From CADEFQ01 sp050249415 (GTDB taxonomy: Bacteria; Pseudomonadota; Gammaproteobacteria; Steroidobacterales; Steroidobacteraceae), in assembly GCA_050249415.1 (NCBI GenBank), contig JBFWQO010000013.1, forward strand, positions 1-64,000: a DNA stretch of 64,000 bases, read 5' to 3'. Made by a program: the position numbers and the translations under genes. The notes under the pieces were generated by a model. It worked only from the letters and a program-made list of their open reading frames with translations, searched no databases and was not told the origin of the DNA. This document shows, piece after piece, positions 61,460 to 64,000 of this stretch (position 1 is its first letter; each line of letters opens with the position of its first letter).

Positions 61460-62434
61460 TCAAGGGCAGTGTGTTCCTGCCTCGGGCGGCCGCGCATGGA
61501 TCTCGTCCGCGGTCGCATCGACCGCCGCGGCGAGCATAGTTCCGCGCGCGTGCGCGCGCGCCACGGCAATCTCGGCCAGCGCGGCGTCGCGACAACCGCG
61601 CTGCGACAGCAGCTCCGCGTAGTTGTTGCGCGCAGCGACGTCGTCGGGCGCACGCCGCAGGAGTTCACGCAGCGCGTCTTCGGCGCCTGCGCGATCGCCC
61701 TGCGCGAGCAGCATGTTGGCGGCGCCGAACCGCAGCAGCGATGCGTCGGGCCAGCGCGCGATGCCCGCGACATAGGCACGCAAGGCCGCTGCCCCGTCGA
61801 TGCGCTCGAAATCGGCGACCGCCGCGGCGTAGCCCGGGGCGCGCGCCGTTCGCGGCACATCGCCCGGGCGCAGCGCGATGAATCCCCATTGATGCGCGCG
61901 CCCCCAGGCACCGAGGAAGCGCCGCAGTGACAGGCGCGCGCGTCGGGTCGTGCCCGATCGCAGCAGCACGCGCCCGGCGTCGCGCTCGTAGCCGACCACG
62001 ACCGCGTAATGCCAGATCGGCCAGGCGTCGATGCCGAGGTTCAGCAGTACCAGTACGGGGCGCCCTTCGGCGAGCAGGCGCGCCAGTGCATCGAACCGGG
62101 GTTCGATGACGTAGGCGATGCGATGCCGCTGTCGTGCCGCCGCCAGCATCTCGGTCTGGAGACTGCCCTTGCGGGCGGGGATGTAGACTGCATCGACGAG
62201 ATCCGCGGGCGTGACGTGGACATCGCTCGCACCGAGAAGGGTGGCCAGTGCGGCCGGGCCGCACTGGTATTCGTCCTGGGGGAAAAACGGGGTTGCCGCG
62301 AGATCGACGCGGGGCGGGATATCGGCGGGCCACGACGCCGATGCGCCGGGCCCGCCGGGTCGTCCAGGCAGCACGCCGCAGCCGCTCGCGAGGAGCGCAA
62401 AGGCGAGCGCGGTCGCGCCGCCGATGCGGAGCAT
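61460..62434 (-). CDS. PA2778-type C39-like peptidase lipoprotein with TPR repeats
   Basis: 324 residues. Lipobox LLASGC near residue 19. A papain-like C39 domain follows with Cys in YQCGPAALATLLGASDV and His in IWHYAVVVGYER, then an Asp/Asn position not securely placed. From about residue 200 two to three TPR-like repeats (DASLLRFGAANMLLAQGDRA, DDVAARNNYAELLSQRG). In Pseudomonas PA2778 is paired with PA2779, as here. The substrate is unknown. Separated by 16 bases from the upstream partner gene. Confidence 0.88.
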   Translation of the reverse strand: MLRIGGATALAFALLASGCGVLPGRPGGPGASASWPADIPPRVDLAATPFFPQDEYQCGPAALATLLGASDVHVTPADLVDAVYIPARKGSLQTEMLAAARQRHRIAYVIEPRFDALARLLAEGRPVLVLLNLGIDAWPIWHYAVVVGYERDAGRVLLRSGTTRRARLSLRRFLGAWGRAHQWGFIALRPGDVPRTARAPGYAAAVADFERIDGAAALRAYVAGIARWPDASLLRFGAANMLLAQGDRAGAEDALRELLRRAPDDVAARNNYAELLSQRGCRDAALAEIAVARAHARGTMLAAAVDATADEIHARPPEAGTHCP

Positions 62435-62450
62435 GGCTCGGCGGGCCGTG

Positions 62451-62831
62451 TCAGGCCTTCTTGAAAATATCGATGACGCCGGTGAACTCGAGGATCATCA
62501 GGACGACGAACACGATGCCGATCACGGCGAGCACGTCACCGCCGGCCGGCGCCTGCCCGAGCCGGGTCGCGAAGTTCGCGAGCTCCGTGTCGGTCAGCGC
62601 GGCCGCGCGATCGTGGGCCGCCTGTGGTTCGACGCCGAGCGCGGTGAGGCGCTGCTGGACATCCGCGCGGGCGAGTACGCTATCGACACGCGCGAGGTTC
62701 TCGGCACGCTGGGTGGCTGCCACGGCGGCTGTCGTGCCGATCATCGCAGCGTGCGCGGGCGCCGGCACGACGGCAGCCATGAATGCGGCCAGGGTCAGGG
62801 CGACGACGCCACGGCGAAAGGACATGATCAT
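62451..62831 (-). CDS. PA2779-type small membrane protein
   Basis: 126 residues from ATG 62831, 5 bases after GGAG. Signal peptide (MSFRRGVVALTLAAFMAAVV...AHA), a helical middle with LARADVQQRLTALGVEPQAA and DRAAALTDTELANFATRLGQ, and one C-terminal membrane helix (VLAVIGIVFVVLMILEFTGV) before IDIFKKA. It forms the conserved pair with the C39-like lipoprotein, is presumably transcribed with it, and may be its substrate or anchor. Role unproven. Confidence 0.88.
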   Translation of the reverse strand: MIMSFRRGVVALTLAAFMAAVVPAPAHAAMIGTTAAVAATQRAENLARVDSVLARADVQQRLTALGVEPQAAHDRAAALTDTELANFATRLGQAPAGGDVLAVIGIVFVVLMILEFTGVIDIFKKA

Positions 62832-62888
62832 GGGGTCTCCTTGCAAGTGCGCGCACAACGCGCCGCGCAGTCTAGGCGGAAGCGAGAG

Positions 62889-62914
62889 GGCGCCACAAGT
62901 CGGCTCGTGGCGCC
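62889..62914. promoter_or_regulatory. Inverted repeat in the divergent 62.9 kb intergenic region
   Basis: GGCGCCAC (62889-62896) pairs with GTGGCGCC (62907-62914) around a 10-base spacer, between two divergent genes, so it is placed as a possible operator. No T-run, so not a terminator. Weak evidence only. Confidence 0.35.
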
Positions 62915-62951
62915 GCCCGCGCAGGACAATCTCCGCAGGGAAGCGGCACCG

Positions 62952-64000
62952 ATGAGCGACCTGTCGGTTCTCCTCGAGATGACGCGCGTACGCGCCGGCC
63001 GCTGGCCCGCGGGTACGGATCCGGACTACGAGCCGGTGCCGATGCCGGTACCGCGGCGGCGCGGCACCGCCACGGCGCCGGAAGGTGGGGGCGGCACGGT
63101 CGTCGTGCGCGCCACGATCGCGCGCGAGAGGGTGCCCGAACTGCGGGCGCATCGCGACGTCGTGGCGGTCTGGTCGGACCCCCGGATTGCGCCGGTGCCG
63201 GCAACGGGCGGGCCTGGCGAGGGTGTCGATTGCACGCCGCAGGTCCCGACGGGTGACGCGGCGGCCGTTGCCCGCTCGCTCGGCGCCGACCGCGTGTGGC
63301 AGGAAGGCGGGAACCGCGGCAGCGGCGCCGTCATCGGCATCGTCGACGGCGGCATCGACGGCGCCCGGTTTCCGGTGATCGGGGGCTGGTCGCCGGATCC
63401 GGAGGCGCCGCCCGGTGACCCGCGCGTCGCATGGGAAGGCCACGGCAACATGTGCGCGTTCGATGCGCGCATCGCCTGTCCGGAGGCGCAGTTCCACGAC
63501 TATTCGATCGGCAAGACCGCGCCGGGTGCCGGCATCGACGCGCTCCTGTCGAGCGCACTGCAATCCTTCCATCGAGCGCTCGTGCAGTACGGGGCCGACG
63601 GCACACCGCAGGTCCTGTCCAACAGCTGGGGCCTCTACCAGGAATCGTGGGATCCGTTCCCGCCCGGAGACCCCGCGAACTACACACGTAATCCCGACCA
63701 TGTGTTCACGCGCAAGCTCGTCGAACTGCTCGATGCGGGGCTCCTCGTCACCTTCGCGGCCGGCAACTGCGGTGGCGTGTGCGCCGATCCGCGCTGCGAC
63801 GCCGACCAGGGCCCGGGCCGCGGGATCTGGGGAGCGAGCGGCCACGAGCGCTCGATCTGCGTGGGCGCGGTGAACCTGCGCCGCGAGTGGATCGGGTACA
63901 GCTCCGAAGGGCCCGCGGCGCTCTCGCAGCAGAAGCCCGATGTCTGCGGCTACAGCCATTTTGCCGGCTGGTTCCCGAGCGATACGGGCACTTCGGCGGC
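62952..64000 (+). CDS. Subtilisin-like serine protease, C-terminus cut off by the window
   Basis: At least 349 residues, open at the right edge. S8 catalytic residues are visible: Asp in VIGIVDGGIDG (about residue 120), His in WEGHGNMCAFD, the oxyanion Asn in LVTFAAGNCGG and Ser in SDTGTSAA near the end. No signal peptide is seen; the N-terminus MSDLSVLLEMTRVRAGRWPA suggests a cytoplasmic or non-classical location. The catalytic His motif departs from the usual HGTHVAG. Divergent from the PA2778/PA2779 pair; any link is unproven. Confidence 0.88.
   Translation, partial: MSDLSVLLEMTRVRAGRWPAGTDPDYEPVPMPVPRRRGTATAPEGGGGTVVVRATIARERVPELRAHRDVVAVWSDPRIAPVPATGGPGEGVDCTPQVPTGDAAAVARSLGADRVWQEGGNRGSGAVIGIVDGGIDGARFPVIGGWSPDPEAPPGDPRVAWEGHGNMCAFDARIACPEAQFHDYSIGKTAPGAGIDALLSSALQSFHRALVQYGADGTPQVLSNSWGLYQESWDPFPPGDPANYTRNPDHVFTRKLVELLDAGLLVTFAAGNCGGVCADPRCDADQGPGRGIWGASGHERSICVGAVNLRREWIGYSSEGPAALSQQKPDVCGYSHFAGWFPSDTGTSA

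Overview
The window is about 70% GC chromosomal DNA of a gammaproteobacterium. ZipA lies between Smc and LigA. The orders rimP-nusA-infB-rbfA-truB-rpsO-pnp and mupP-ubiG-mtaD-gyrA-serC-pheA-hisC-aroA-cmk-rpsA-ihfB are the classic gammaproteobacterial (Pseudomonas/Xanthomonas-like) arrangements. The species cannot be named from the sequence alone; a GC-rich lineage near Xanthomonadales/Nevskiales is a guess. No rRNA, tRNA, CRISPR array or complete insertion sequence was seen.

Layout. 1-2.1 kb is an accessory edge: the end of an IS481-type element, a nucleotidyltransferase-domain gene with a small upstream ORF, a decayed VapC toxin gene, and two small conserved genes (DUF2945-like, DUF488). 2.2-5.3 kb holds a ferredoxin-reductase-like flavoprotein, an AhpD-like protein and an amino-acid permease. 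5.3-13.9 kb is the translation/RNA operon behind a structured leader with two intrinsic terminators. 14-16.7 kb (minus) has phaR, gluQ, dksA and queF. 16.7-23.1 kb has smc-zipA-ligA. 23.1-24.8 kb (minus) has a parvulin lipoprotein, bolA and yciB. 24.9-29.4 kb is yciO/sua5-trpS-scpA-scpB-rluB. 29.3-34.8 kb (minus) is a tightly overlapping run: SDR, squalene/phytoene-synthase-like, rmuC, mupP, ubiG, mtaD. 34.9-46.2 kb is gyrA, serine, Phe and His biosynthesis, aroA, cmk, rpsA and ihfB. 46.4-53.8 kb has a ComEA-like protein, galU and a copper/silver efflux set (small Cys/His protein, CusC, CusB, CusA).

The most interesting block is 53.8-61.4 kb. A DUF420 membrane protein diverges from a probable single transcript: a 52-residue one-helix protein, a CuA subunit II, a heme-copper subunit I, SenC/SCO1, a membrane-anchored periplasmic protein, a second divergent heme-copper subunit-I-like protein, and a fusion of two-heme cytochrome b, [2Fe-2S] ferredoxin and ferredoxin-NAD(P)H reductase. 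The core order matches the norS-norY-senC-orf1 cluster described in ammonia oxidisers (proposed sNOR nitric oxide reductase). Subunit I has Gln where oxygen reductases carry the cross-linked Tyr and cNOR carries Glu. A perfect FNR/NNR-like dyad, TTGACCAAGGTCAA, sits upstream at the spacing expected of a class II activator. I infer a nitrosative or low-oxygen respiratory module with its own NAD(P)H-to-heme electron input.

The window ends with a PA2778/PA2779-type pair (C39-like peptidase-TPR lipoprotein and a small membrane protein) divergent from a subtilisin-like protease that runs off the edge. Several genes (yciO, mtaD, gyrA, smc, galU) have -10-like hexamers only 6-10 bases before their start codons, suggesting leaderless mRNAs.
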